Source: Synechococcus sp. PCC 7502 (lineage in GTDB: Bacteria > Cyanobacteriota > Cyanobacteriia > Pseudanabaenales > Pseudanabaenaceae). From it: a stretch of DNA of 64,000 nucleotides. The stretch is from positions 2,076,394-2,140,393 of the forward strand of contig NC_019702.1 in assembly GCF_000317085.1 (NCBI RefSeq), read 5' to 3'. Below, piece by piece: positions 44,495-53,635 of this stretch. Under the pieces are notes generated by a model. That model did not search any database. It was not told the DNA's origin and was given only the letters and a program-made list of their open reading frames with translations. Every line of letters begins with the position of its first letter. The first letter of the stretch is position 1. Made by a program: the position numbers and the translations under genes.

Positions 44495-44683
44495 TTAATG
44501 ACAACTAACACCGAGGGTATGGTGTCGTAGCGAATGGACGGAATCGTGCACTGCAGGATAGGTAGTGAAGTAAACCAACCAAATAATTAGTGACCAGAGA
44601 AGTATATATAAAGTAGCTTGGGCAGGTATTGACAGTACAAACTGCTCAGTTTTCAACCATATAACTTGAAAAGAATTTCTCAT
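44495..44683 (-). CDS. cbtB: CbtB-type cobalt uptake small membrane protein
   Basis: A 62-residue protein with one membrane helix (about 20-42) and a C-terminal His-rich tail VHDSVHSLRHHTLGVSCH. The pattern H-x(3)-H-x(3)-HH with a final CH is that of CbtB, a predicted subunit of B12-regulated cobalt transporters. It is the first gene after the cobalamin riboswitch, about 40 bp downstream. The helix supplies few features, so the call rests on the tail and the riboswitch. Confidence 0.82.
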   Translation of the reverse strand: MRNSFQVIWLKTEQFVLSIPAQATLYILLWSLIIWLVYFTTYPAVHDSVHSLRHHTLGVSCH

Positions 44684-44721
44684 GCTGTAACTCGCAGATG
44701 TGAATAATATATTGATCTAGA

Positions 44722-44893
44722 CTTTGGCGGGCATTCTGACTTAGAGAACTTAGAGAATAGTAAAAAACTAAACTTCACTTTATTGCTCTTTTACAGTTGC
44801 GGTACAGCGTTGGATTTGCACCAAACTTTCCCCGATTAGAACCTAATCTTCAACGGCTGCTCCCCGTTAAAACCTTGTCAGTGCATCATACTA
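44722..44893 (-). promoter_or_regulatory. cobalamin (adenosylcobalamin) riboswitch
   Basis: On the minus strand, the B12-box GGTGCAAATCCAACGCTGTA is followed by CCGCAACTGT and, 50 bases later, GTCAGAATGCCCGCC. Upstream lie the GGGGAGCAGCCGTT and CGGGGAAAGT segments of the core. This is the classic conserved order. It precedes cbtB and would lower expression of the leftward operon when B12 is plentiful. The expression platform (terminator or ribosome-site block) was not resolved. Confidence 0.93.
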
Positions 44894-45009
44894 TACTAAA
44901 TCTGGATTATGGCAAATTGTTACCAAACTATGTATTCAGATAGTATTGAGATGCGTATTCCCAAAAGTTAATCTAAACCCTACTAAAATCAGCTTAGACG
45001 CTTTTGTAG

Positions 45010-45015
45010 TATAAT
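45010..45015 (+). promoter_or_regulatory. candidate -10 box for gyrB
   Basis: TATAAT at 45010-45015, about 112 bases before the gyrB ATG, is a perfect consensus -10. No good -35 match stands at 17 bases. The 443-bp gap between cbtB and gyrB holds the riboswitch (left) and this candidate (right); no other gene is seen. Confidence 0.45.
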
Positions 45016-45126
45016 GTCTTAGTGTTTTAACGTTTACTTCAACAAACCTGTTTAGAGGCATGAAAAAGCTCTAAAAACAAATGGTTTAAAAACACAACTT
45101 AACAAGAAATATTTGGAGTCTAGCCC

Positions 45127-47067
45127 ATGATTCAATCTTTAACCCCCAACGAAACCTACAATGCCGATCAAATTCAGGTTTTAGAAGGGTTAGAAGCCGT
45201 TCGGAAGCGTCCGGGAATGTACATAGGCTCTACGGGACCTAAGGGTTTGCATCATTTAGTGTTTGAGGTCGTAGATAACAGCGTTGATGAAGCTTTGGGT
45301 GGATATTGCGATCGCATTGAAATTGAACTACTACCTGATGGCTCTGTATCTGTAACTGATAATGGTCGTGGGATTCCCACAGATATTCATCCTAAAACGG
45401 GAAAATCAGCCCTAGAAACAGTCATGACTGTCCTCCATGCTGGCGGTAAATTTGGCGGCGGTGGCTATAAAGTTTCAGGGGGCTTACATGGGGTAGGTAT
45501 TTCCGTAGTTAATGCCCTCTCGGAATGGGTAGAAGTCAGTGTCTGGAGGCAAGATCAAATATATACCCAACGCTTTGAGCGGGGATTTCCCATTGGCATT
45601 TTGACAGGGGTTAAAACTGATAATCCTAGGCGAGGCACTCAAGTTAGATTCAAACCCGATGCCCAAATTTTCTTAACGGAAACCACCTTTGATTTTACGA
45701 CTCTGGCGGGTAGGTTAAAAGAGCTTGCCTACTTAAATGCGGGTGTTTATATTCAGTTTAGCGATCGCCGTGGTGAAGAACCAAGAAGTGAAGTTTACCA
45801 ATACGAAGGCGGTATCCGTGAATATGTCACCTATATGACCCGTGAAAAGGAGGCTATTCATAATGACATTATCTATGTGAACGGGGAACGAGATCATGTG
45901 CAGGTAGAAGTGGCTTTGCAATGGTGCAGTGATGCTTATAATGACAATATCCTTGGTTTTGCTAATAATATCCGTACCATCGATGGCGGAACTCACCTAG
46001 AGGGACTAAAAACTGTATTAACTCGGACAATTAATGCCAATGCTCGTAAATTAAAGAAGCTAAAAGAAGGTGACTCTAATCTAGCGGGAGAGAACGTCAG
46101 AGAAGGCTTAACCGCCGTAATTTCTGTCAAGGTTCCCGATCCAGAGTTTGAAGGACAAACTAAAACTAAGTTAGGTAATCCTGAAGTTCGAGGCATTGTT
46201 GATTCCTTCGTCGGTGAAGTTTTAAGCGAATATTTAGAATTTCATCCTGCGATCGCTGCCTCAATTATTGATAAAGCGGTGCAATCCTTTAATGCTGCTG
46301 AAGCTGCCCGTAGAGCTAGAGAATTAGTACGAAGAAAATCTGCCCTAGAATCTTCGACATTACCCGGAAAGCTGGCTGACTGTAGTTCCCGTGACCCCAG
46401 AGAATCTGAAGTATTTATCGTGGAAGGCGACTCTGCGGGTGGAAGTGCCAAGCAAGGAAGGGATAGACATTTTCAGGCAATTCTCCCCCTCCGAGGTAAG
46501 GTTCTCAATATCGAAAAAGCTGAAGATAGCAAGATTTATAAAAATGCGGAAATTCAAGCTTTAATTACAGGTTTGGGGATGGGTATTAGAGGTGAAGAGT
46601 TTAACCTAGCTCAACTGCGCTACCACAAAATCATTCTTCTAGCTGATGCTGATGTGGATGGTGCTCACATTCGCACACTTTTACTTACCTTCTTTTATCG
46701 CTATCAACGGCAATTGGTGGATCAAGGCTATATCTACATTGGCTGCCCGCCGTTATATAAAGTGGAACGGGGTAAGAGTATGCAGTATTGCTATAGCGAT
46801 CGCGAACTTCAAGCACATCTTGCCACTTTTCCTGCCAATGCCAATTACAACATCCAGCGCTTTAAAGGTTTGGGCGAAATGATGCCGATTCAATTATGGG
46901 ATACAACCATGAATCCTGCCACCCGTACCCTCAAACAAATTACGATTGAAGATGCTGCTGAAGCTGATCGGATTTTTACAATTCTGATGGGCGATCGGGT
47001 TGCACCAAGGCGGGAATTTATCGAAACCTACGGTTCTAAACTAAATCTTACCGACCTAGATATTTAG
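45127..47067 (+). CDS. gyrB: DNA gyrase subunit B
   Basis: A 646-residue ATPase subunit of gyrase. The GHKL ATP site shows [25 protein letters not shown] and [17 protein letters not shown]. The transducer and TOPRIM domains carry [21 protein letters not shown] and [17 protein letters not shown]. It ends after RREFIETYG. The length is normal for cyanobacterial GyrB. GGAG precedes the ATG at 9 bases. Confidence 0.97.
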   Translation: MIQSLTPNETYNADQIQVLEGLEAVRKRPGMYIGSTGPKGLHHLVFEVVDNSVDEALGGYCDRIEIELLPDGSVSVTDNGRGIPTDIHPKTGKSALETVMTVLHAGGKFGGGGYKVSGGLHGVGISVVNALSEWVEVSVWRQDQIYTQRFERGFPIGILTGVKTDNPRRGTQVRFKPDAQIFLTETTFDFTTLAGRLKELAYLNAGVYIQFSDRRGEEPRSEVYQYEGGIREYVTYMTREKEAIHNDIIYVNGERDHVQVEVALQWCSDAYNDNILGFANNIRTIDGGTHLEGLKTVLTRTINANARKLKKLKEGDSNLAGENVREGLTAVISVKVPDPEFEGQTKTKLGNPEVRGIVDSFVGEVLSEYLEFHPAIAASIIDKAVQSFNAAEAARRARELVRRKSALESSTLPGKLADCSSRDPRESEVFIVEGDSAGGSAKQGRDRHFQAILPLRGKVLNIEKAEDSKIYKNAEIQALITGLGMGIRGEEFNLAQLRYHKIILLADADVDGAHIRTLLLTFFYRYQRQLVDQGYIYIGCPPLYKVERGKSMQYCYSDRELQAHLATFPANANYNIQRFKGLGEMMPIQLWDTTMNPATRTLKQITIEDAAEADRIFTILMGDRVAPRREFIETYGSKLNLTDLDI

Positions 47068-47084
47068 ATATTTTAAAGATATTC

Positions 47085-48254
47085 ATGAAATTTCTTAAAC
47101 AACTTGTTATAGCCGTAATTACCTGCCTTCTTGTCATCGCTTGCTCTACAGATAATAGTTCGAGCATTGCCATTGGTGTTGCCGTAGCCCAAACTGGAAA
47201 TGTCTCTTTGTTTGGACAAGAGCAAGTGATTGGTGCCAAAATTGCCGAGTCCTACTTTAACGCTCAGGGCGGGATTAATGGTACGCCGATCAAGCTAATC
47301 TTTCAGGATACCTCTGGTGATGAGCAAGGGGCAATTAATGCTTTTCAAACTCTAATTAATCAGGATCAAGTTCTAGGTATTGTAGGTCCAACTCTCTCCC
47401 AACAAGCATTTGGTGCTGATCCCATTGCTGAGAGGGCTAAGGTGCCAGTAATCGCTCCATCTAATACTGCTAAAGGGATTCCCCAAATCGGTGCATATAT
47501 TTCCAGAATTTCTGCCCCAGTATCAATTGTTGCTCCTAATGCTCTTAAGGTTGCTTTGAAATTAAATCCCAATCTTAAAAATGTGGCGGTTTTATTTGCT
47601 CAAAATGATGCCTATAGCAAGTCAGAAACGGAAATATTTCAAACTGTAGTCAAAGAACAGGAACTAAATATCGCCACAGTGCAGAAATTTCAAACCACTG
47701 ATACCGATTTTCAGACTCAAGCCACTAATGCTCTGAATGCCAAGCCCGACTTAGTGATAATTTCTGGCTTAGCTGCCGATGGTGGAAACTTAGTTAAGCA
47801 GTTACGAGAATTGGGTTATAAAGGTTTAATTGTCGGTGGCAATGGCTTTAATACCTCGAATGTGTTCCCCGTGTGCCAAAAAGATTGTGATGGTATTATT
47901 GTCGCCCAAGCATACAGCCCCGATGAAGTCTCGCCAATTAATCAAGCTTTTCGCAAAGCATACGAGGAACAAAACCAAAAACTACCGCCTCAATTCAGCG
48001 CTCAGGCATTTACCGCTGTTCAAGTATTTGTAGAAGCACTTAAAACCGTCGATCGCACGACTAAGCTAAGCACTACTCCCCTAGAGCAAAAACGACAGGA
48101 GCTAAATAAGGCAATTTTAGGGGGACAATATCTTACGCCATTGGGTGAAATTTCCTTTACTCCAGACGGTGAAATTAATCAAAAGCAGTTTTATGTATCT
48201 CAAATTAAAATGGGAACTGACGGGACTGGCAAGTTTGAGCTAGTTAAGAGCTAG
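47085..48254 (+). CDS. ABC transporter substrate-binding lipoprotein (branched-chain amino acid type)
   Basis: A 389-residue lipoprotein with signal peptide and lipobox LVIACS (C20). The fold is periplasmic binding protein type I (Peripla_BP_6, LivJ-like): GVAVAQTGNVSLFGQEQVIGAKIAESYFNAQGGINGTPIKL read in parts, then VLGIVGPTLSQQAFGADPIAE, NVAVLFAQNDAYSKS and a C-terminal KRQELNKAI segment. It binds amino acids, urea or similar. No permease or ATPase genes are adjacent. It begins 17 bp after gyrB. Confidence 0.88.
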   Translation: MKFLKQLVIAVITCLLVIACSTDNSSSIAIGVAVAQTGNVSLFGQEQVIGAKIAESYFNAQGGINGTPIKLIFQDTSGDEQGAINAFQTLINQDQVLGIVGPTLSQQAFGADPIAERAKVPVIAPSNTAKGIPQIGAYISRISAPVSIVAPNALKVALKLNPNLKNVAVLFAQNDAYSKSETEIFQTVVKEQELNIATVQKFQTTDTDFQTQATNALNAKPDLVIISGLAADGGNLVKQLRELGYKGLIVGGNGFNTSNVFPVCQKDCDGIIVAQAYSPDEVSPINQAFRKAYEEQNQKLPPQFSAQAFTAVQVFVEALKTVDRTTKLSTTPLEQKRQELNKAILGGQYLTPLGEISFTPDGEINQKQFYVSQIKMGTDGTGKFELVKS

Positions 48255-48285
48255 TTAAATAGATATGTCTTTGTCTAAACTTCCT

Positions 48286-49842
48286 CTAAAGAGTCGCTGC
48301 ATAGCTTCTAGCTAAATAGGGCAGCAAGTGTTCAGCCAAAGTTTGAGGATGTACGCCCATTTCCGTATGAATTGCTGCTAGCCACCGCCCCGCTTGAGCA
48401 TGCCATACTGCACCTGCGATCGCACTATCCCAAGGAGACATACCCTGCGCCAATAGACCACCGATGATCCCTGTGAGTACATCTCCACTACCACCCCTTG
48501 CCAAAGCAGGAGTACTTTCAGGATTTATCCATGTTTGTAACTGCTGTTGTGGATGCGTAAAACCGATGGCAGTTCTTGCTCCTTTTAATAAAATTACGGA
48601 CTTAGTAGCGATCGCAGCCTGATTAAGGGCAGTTAGACGATCTGGCTCCTGTTCAGGAAATAAACCGCGAAATTCTCCCCAATGGGGTGTTAAAACTGTG
48701 GAAAGGGGCGATCGCTCTTGGAGTTTTTCGATTCCAATTTGTGCTAATAAAGTTAGAGCATCGGCATCTAGAAGTAAATTTGGACTAGTACCTAGCACTT
48801 GAGTTACTAAATCATGAGCATCAAGGGAAATACCCACGCCACAGGCAATGGCTGTATATTTAGTGAAATCTAGATCGGGTAAATGGGCGATCGCTCCAGT
48901 AGTTGTTTCTGGACAGCTAATAATTAAAGCCTCTGGCACTTGTGCCAAAACTAAATCTCGTAAAGAAGCGGGGACAGCTATGCTCAACATCCCTACCCCA
49001 GTGGCTCTAGCTCCTAAGGCTGCTAAAATCACAGCCCCACCATAGCGTTGCGATCCCCCAATTAAGAGTAGATGTCCCACTTGATATTTGTGTGTAGCGA
49101 TCGGGCGATGTAGGGGTAATTGGGATAAAACAATTTTGGGGTCTATTCGGCGGAGATGCTGCTGATCTTGATGAATAACTTGATTAATAAATGGAGTGGG
49201 AATATCAAAATCAATTCTTTCCAAGCTGCCAATGTAAGGTAGTGCTTCTTCGATAAATAGCCCCCGTTTCCATAGCCCCAAACATAAGGTATGAGTAGCT
49301 TTAATTGCAGCCCCCATCACTACCCCTGTATCCGTATGCAGCCCTGAGGGGAGGTCAATGGAGAGGATTGGGATATTCCAAGTATTAATTTGTGTGATTT
49401 GCTCTGCTAAGGTGCGAGCGAGCGATCGGCTTAAACCAAAGCCAAATAGTCCATCAATTAGTAAATAGCAGGTTTTGAGTTCTTCGAGGGCAACCTCTGG
49501 AATGCCTATACTCTGGGCATATTGCCAATGCTGGGCAGTAAGAGGTTTCAGGCTGGGAATAGGTAAATAAACCCGCACATCTCGACCTTGGCACCACAAT
49601 TCACGGGCTACGACTAAAGCATCACCGCCATTATGTCCACAACCAACTAGCACTCCCACCTTGGGAAACAGAGCCGATGGATAGAGTTGATTAAAGCGTT
49701 GGGTAATTAGTCCTGCGACCTTTTCCATTAATGCGGCAACGGGCATTCCAGAATCAAACATTAAGGTTTCGATCGCCTGCATTTGTGCCGTGGTGACAAT
49801 AATGCCGTTACTGAGTTGATGATTAAATTGATTAAATGTCAT
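48286..49842 (-). CDS. nnr: bifunctional NAD(P)H-hydrate epimerase/dehydratase
   Basis: A 518-residue repair enzyme. The N-terminal YjeF_N epimerase (about 1-225) has MFDSGMPVAALMEKVAG, VLVGCGHNGGDALVVARELW and LIDGLFGFGLSR. The C-terminal ADP-dependent dehydratase (about 235-515) has HKYQVGHLLLIGGSQRYGGAVILAA, LDADALT and the active-site segment ALARGGSGDVLTGIIGGLLAQG. It restores hydrated NADHX and NADPHX. The gene follows the next one by 1 bp and shares its transcript. Confidence 0.94.
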   Translation of the reverse strand: MTFNQFNHQLSNGIIVTTAQMQAIETLMFDSGMPVAALMEKVAGLITQRFNQLYPSALFPKVGVLVGCGHNGGDALVVARELWCQGRDVRVYLPIPSLKPLTAQHWQYAQSIGIPEVALEELKTCYLLIDGLFGFGLSRSLARTLAEQITQINTWNIPILSIDLPSGLHTDTGVVMGAAIKATHTLCLGLWKRGLFIEEALPYIGSLERIDFDIPTPFINQVIHQDQQHLRRIDPKIVLSQLPLHRPIATHKYQVGHLLLIGGSQRYGGAVILAALGARATGVGMLSIAVPASLRDLVLAQVPEALIISCPETTTGAIAHLPDLDFTKYTAIACGVGISLDAHDLVTQVLGTSPNLLLDADALTLLAQIGIEKLQERSPLSTVLTPHWGEFRGLFPEQEPDRLTALNQAAIATKSVILLKGARTAIGFTHPQQQLQTWINPESTPALARGGSGDVLTGIIGGLLAQGMSPWDSAIAGAVWHAQAGRWLAAIHTEMGVHPQTLAEHLLPYLARSYAATL

Positions 49843-49843
49843 G

Positions 49844-50512
49844 CTATGCCCCTAAAGACCAGCGATCGGGATACTTAAGTGCGGGATAAAAATCATCGGG
49901 AATATTACTTAAATCGTAGACTCCTGCCCATGCTGCGAACAAGCGATCGCCCAGATTCATACCTAACTTGATAGCCCTGACATTTTGTGTTGAGTTCGGT
50001 ATATGTCCTAAATAGGCAGCAGCGATCGCCGCAATCTCCATATTTTGATTAAGTAAATTCCAACTAAAAGGCGTACTCAAAAAACAATAGATACCAAAAG
50101 CCAGAGTATCTGTATTAAGGCTTGATCGGGCGATCGTCCTACTTGTGCCCTGCTCAGCAAGGCTGTGAGCCAATTTTAACTGGGAGCAAAGATCGGGATA
50201 GGGCTGGAGGTAATCACACAGATTTTTAACTAGGGTACGAGGCTGTAATTGTTCTCGGCAGGCTAGGGCGATCGCTAAGGTGATAATTAGATGTTCTGGA
50301 TCGATTATATTTTTACTGATTTCAGTTAAATCTTGGTGTTGATACAGTCCTAATAAAATTGCCGAAGTTTTTGAGGAGATGGGCGGGAGGTTCCCTACTA
50401 TTATTTGATCAACTAAATTGCTTAAATCCTCTAGGGGATCATGGTAGGCAAGAACGGTTAAAACTCCCTGAAATCTGCGCTTAAGAGAATGATGATTAGA
50501 AAAATTGAGCAT
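49844..50512 (-). CDS. degenerate ADP-ribosylglycohydrolase-like protein
   Basis: A 222-residue all-helical protein. The pattern HSLKRRFQGVLTVLAYHDPL parallels the start of ADP-ribosylglycohydrolases (RFxGxLxGxAxGD), and FGIYCFLSTPFSWN and IAAIAAAYLGHIPNS parallel their later helices, but the metal-binding Asp clusters are missing. It probably does not hydrolyse ADP-ribose. It stands immediately before nnr and after an endonuclease gene; its role is unknown. Family link is tentative. Confidence 0.5.
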   Translation of the reverse strand: MLNFSNHHSLKRRFQGVLTVLAYHDPLEDLSNLVDQIIVGNLPPISSKTSAILLGLYQHQDLTEISKNIIDPEHLIITLAIALACREQLQPRTLVKNLCDYLQPYPDLCSQLKLAHSLAEQGTSRTIARSSLNTDTLAFGIYCFLSTPFSWNLLNQNMEIAAIAAAYLGHIPNSTQNVRAIKLGMNLGDRLFAAWAGVYDLSNIPDDFYPALKYPDRWSLGA

Positions 50513-50529
50513 TTAAATCAACATCAAGT

Positions 50530-51309
50530 TTATCGGAGGCTTTCATTAGCAAAATCGATTAAGTTGGAAAGTGGAGAAATAAAATTAGTAGATTCAGAAT
50601 CGATCGGCTTACCAATAAATGCCCGATCAAAAAACTTAAACATTCCCCTATGTTGAGGATTATTTATCTCATCGTAAAAATTAACTGTAACAAAGCAGAT
50701 TAAAGGAATTGTGGGCGGATTATATGAAATGTCATACTTATCACGAACTTCACAATCTGACATGGCAATTTCCATCAGAAGCTTCCACTTATAGGTTTGA
50801 CCAGCACGTTCCCTTAATGAAGTCTTAAGTGACAAAATAATGCACTTATCTAAATCTGCATTTTCCTTGAGAGAGTAAATTATTAAATCCATATCTGGCT
50901 TTTGAGTTTCTTCCCCAACATTAATGGTAGAAATTCTCTCAAAACTTGGGATCGTTGACTTTTTAGCCGTAATATAAATTCCTTCTGCAAGGTTCCCAAC
51001 TAATTTATTTTGGATAAAAATATAAATAATTACATTAGAGAAAGCATTCCCAACAATACTTTTGCGAGCTTGAGACTTATCTTTAATCTCACCTGTGGCT
51101 ATCCTTTCATCTAAAAGTTCTTCAACATCAGCTTGAGCATCCCTTAAAATTTCATTCAGATGATTTAATACTTCCACCCATCCCACCTGTGGATTTGCAA
51201 TTTGGTTAACCCAATCATCAACTTTTTCTTTAATTATTGCCATGTAGTAAATTTTCTGTAACTCCTTTAAAAAGTTAGCCTCATCTTTACTAAGAAATAT
51301 TTTTGTCAT
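50530..51309 (-). CDS. type II restriction endonuclease, CCGG-family (BsaWI/Ecl18kI-like motif)
   Basis: A 259-residue endonuclease. The catalytic core shows D141 (PDMDLIIYS), S160-x-K162 (ILSLKTS) and, four residues on, R166-E167-R168 (LRERAGQTYKW). The K-x3-R-E-R spacing equals that of Ecl18kI (K182, R186-E187-R188), where the RER contacts CCGG. The S-x-K variant of PD-(D/E)XK occurs in related enzymes. E180 may complete the site. The recognition sequence is likely CCGG-containing (with or without flanks). Its methyltransferase partner is 4 bp upstream. Confidence 0.75.
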   Translation of the reverse strand: MTKIFLSKDEANFLKELQKIYYMAIIKEKVDDWVNQIANPQVGWVEVLNHLNEILRDAQADVEELLDERIATGEIKDKSQARKSIVGNAFSNVIIYIFIQNKLVGNLAEGIYITAKKSTIPSFERISTINVGEETQKPDMDLIIYSLKENADLDKCIILSLKTSLRERAGQTYKWKLLMEIAMSDCEVRDKYDISYNPPTIPLICFVTVNFYDEINNPQHRGMFKFFDRAFIGKPIDSESTNFISPLSNLIDFANESLR

Positions 51310-51313
51310 TTAA

Positions 51314-52339
51314 TTAACCCAAAGTACCTGTTCTTTCATGAAAAGCTGTCCGATTCTCAAAGAGTTTTAGTTGTAGCGGAGAGCGTATAGGATAGTTTAA
51401 AATCTTTGGCTTTTGGAGGGAGGCAATCATTTCTTGAGCGATCGCTTGGACAACAGGAACAGCTATCGAATTACCAAATTGTTTATATGCTCTGGTGTCA
51501 CTTGTGACGATTTTAAATGTTTCTGGAAATCCCATAAGTCGAGCGCATTCTCTCGGTGTTAGTCGGCGAGGATTCTTATTTTTTTGCGGAATTAGAATCT
51601 CTGAACCATCTTTATAATACCTTGCACTTAAAGTACGAGATATGCTCTCAAGATTAACCAATCCGTATCCAAACCCATTTCCTTTAAGTCGGTGTTTTTC
51701 TGCGTAATTTTGTAAATATTGCCAGAGATGATCTGTAAGCGTATATTTATCATTCACATTAGTTTCTAAAATATCTTTGATCTTTGGATAAAGATTTGGC
51801 AATACTGGAAACTTAAAGGCAACAGGTTCAAGGAAACCAACAATAAATATTCGTTCTCGATGTTGGGGTAGAATTGCAGCAGCATCTAAAACCTGATAAT
51901 AAATGTAGTAACCTAGCTCCTCTAGGGTTTCTTTAATTACTTTAAATGTCTTTCCCTGATCGTGACTTACCAAATTTTTAACATTCTCTAACAAGAAAGC
52001 TCTAGGTCTTTTATCTTTAATTATTCTTGCAACTTCAAAAAATAGAGTACCTTGAGTAGGATGTTCAAATCCATGATCATTTCCGAGGGAATTGTGTTTA
52101 CTTACCCCAGCAATACTGAAGGGCTGACAGGGAAATCCACCAACTAAAATATCATGATCTGGAATTTGATCTGAGGTAATCTGGGTTATGTCACCAAATG
52201 GCTGTTCTCCAAAATTAGCAAGGTATGTCTGTTGGCAAAATTTGTCCCATTCTGAGGAAAAGTTGCAAACTGCACCTGACTGCTCAAATGCCAAACGCAT
52301 TCCCCCAATTCCAGCGAATAGATCAATAAAATAAACCAT
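51314..52339 (-). CDS. DNA (cytosine-5)-methyltransferase
   Basis: A 341-residue C5-methyltransferase. Motif I is [17 protein letters not shown], motif [14 protein letters not shown] with the catalytic C71, motif [10 protein letters not shown], motif VIII region [11 protein letters not shown], and [19 protein letters not shown] and [13 protein letters not shown]. The target recognition domain (about 190-280) is short. It protects the host from the endonuclease encoded 4 bp downstream. The pair forms a complete type II restriction-modification system. Confidence 0.93.
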   Translation of the reverse strand: MVYFIDLFAGIGGMRLAFEQSGAVCNFSSEWDKFCQQTYLANFGEQPFGDITQITSDQIPDHDILVGGFPCQPFSIAGVSKHNSLGNDHGFEHPTQGTLFFEVARIIKDKRPRAFLLENVKNLVSHDQGKTFKVIKETLEELGYYIYYQVLDAAAILPQHRERIFIVGFLEPVAFKFPVLPNLYPKIKDILETNVNDKYTLTDHLWQYLQNYAEKHRLKGNGFGYGLVNLESISRTLSARYYKDGSEILIPQKNKNPRRLTPRECARLMGFPETFKIVTSDTRAYKQFGNSIAVPVVQAIAQEMIASLQKPKILNYPIRSPLQLKLFENRTAFHERTGTLG

Positions 52340-52429
52340 GCTTACCTGAGAAATTACTTAGATATTAACCAAAATTTTAAATGCCAAATCAATACTTTTA
52401 AAGCACTTAAATCAAAATCTTAAATTAGA

Positions 52430-52840
52430 CTATAGCTGGTCTTTCAACTTTTTGAGTACCGACTGCGCTGTATTTTTAAGGCGATCGCCTGTATTTTTAG
52501 CCTTTTCCTGAATAGTAGATTGGGTATGTTTTAAGCCTTTTTGGAGTTTTGCCTGAGCTTCTTGGCGGGAGCGATCGACAGTTTCGGCAACTTTATCCAG
52601 ATTTTCATTAACCTGATCAACTGCCCATGAATCTATATGATCAACGGTTTCTGTCGCTTTATCTAGCACTTGGTTGTAGGTTTTTTGTGCCGAGGTTTTC
52701 ACTACATCTAACTTTTGTTTTAGGGTAGCTTGAATAATCTTAGGAATTTCCTCAACCCTCCCCATAGGTGTAGACTCTTTAGACTTATCTACTGTTTTAT
52801 CTACAGTTGTATTCGTATTTTGATCGGGTTCATTGGTCAT
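52430..52840 (-). CDS. small amphipathic-helix protein
   Basis: A 136-residue hydrophilic protein. An acidic/Thr-rich N-terminus (about 1-30) precedes long amphipathic helices with regular Lys/Glu/Asp heptad-like pattern and many short repeats of the kind KATETVDHIDSW and KVAETVDRSRQEA. The composition recalls LEA or apolipoprotein-like cyanobacterial proteins; I cannot assign a function. It precedes deoC in reverse order and has no close operon partner. Confidence 0.6.
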   Translation of the reverse strand: MTNEPDQNTNTTVDKTVDKSKESTPMGRVEEIPKIIQATLKQKLDVVKTSAQKTYNQVLDKATETVDHIDSWAVDQVNENLDKVAETVDRSRQEAQAKLQKGLKHTQSTIQEKAKNTGDRLKNTAQSVLKKLKDQL

Positions 52841-52873
52841 AGGTTAATACCGAGTATTGACAATCTCTGCAAA

Positions 52874-53536
52874 TCAAATATCTTTAAATTCTGCCATAAT
52901 TTCCACACTCCTTGATGTTCCCAGTCTAGTTGCTCCAGCTTCAATCAGAGCGATCGCCTGTGCCAGAGTCCGAATCCCCCCAGAGGCTTTAATCCCCACT
53001 CTGCCCCTACCGACTGACTTCAAGAGTTTGACCTGCTCAATGGTTGCTCCACCTGCCCAGCCTGTACTAGTCTTTAAAAACATTACCCCTGCATCTAGGC
53101 ATACTTCTGCGGCTAAGACTTGTTCATCGGTGGTGAGTAAATTCATTTCTAAAATTGCCTTGATCGGAACTTTGGTGATTTCACAAATAGGCGCAATTTC
53201 TGCCAGTAAAGCATCGGCATTCCCCGCTTTAATTAAACCTAAATTAAGCACCACATCTAATTCTTGCGCTCCATTTTCTACTGCTTCCTGTGCCTCATAG
53301 AGCTTGGTAGATGGCGTACTGGCACCACTTGGAAACCCGATTACCGTTGAAACAAGAACTCTGGTTTTATTTAATTGATCAGCCGCGCGTTTGACATAGC
53401 AGGGATACACACACACACTGGCAAAACCGTAGCGATCGCTTTCATGACAGGCTTGATCGATTTGCTCTGGAACTGCCGTAGGATTAAGGATGGCGTGATC
53501 GATGTATGGGGCGGGATTAATTTCAGATTCAGACAT
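52874..53536 (-). CDS. deoC: deoxyribose-phosphate aldolase
   Basis: A 220-residue TIM-barrel aldolase that splits 2-deoxyribose 5-phosphate. Signatures: [16 protein letters not shown] near the start, [12 protein letters not shown], the Schiff-base segment [14 protein letters not shown] with the catalytic Lys, and [15 protein letters not shown]. The family length is normal. The upstream gap (53537-53635) separates it from the divergent phytyl-phosphate kinase gene. Confidence 0.95.
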   Translation of the reverse strand: MSESEINPAPYIDHAILNPTAVPEQIDQACHESDRYGFASVCVYPCYVKRAADQLNKTRVLVSTVIGFPSGASTPSTKLYEAQEAVENGAQELDVVLNLGLIKAGNADALLAEIAPICEITKVPIKAILEMNLLTTDEQVLAAEVCLDAGVMFLKTSTGWAGGATIEQVKLLKSVGRGRVGIKASGGIRTLAQAIALIEAGATRLGTSRSVEIMAEFKDI

Positions 53537-53635
53537 TTTTTGATTTTATTAACCACAAGGATTAACCGCAAGGATAATTTTACCTGAGTCATCACTGTAT
53601 GCTAATTTTACGCCTAGTGGCTGGATAAAAGTACT

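Noticed and set aside
45733-45996. Several minus-strand frames inside gyrB
   Set aside because: Shadow frames opposite a highly conserved gene; none has a plausible start signal or family.
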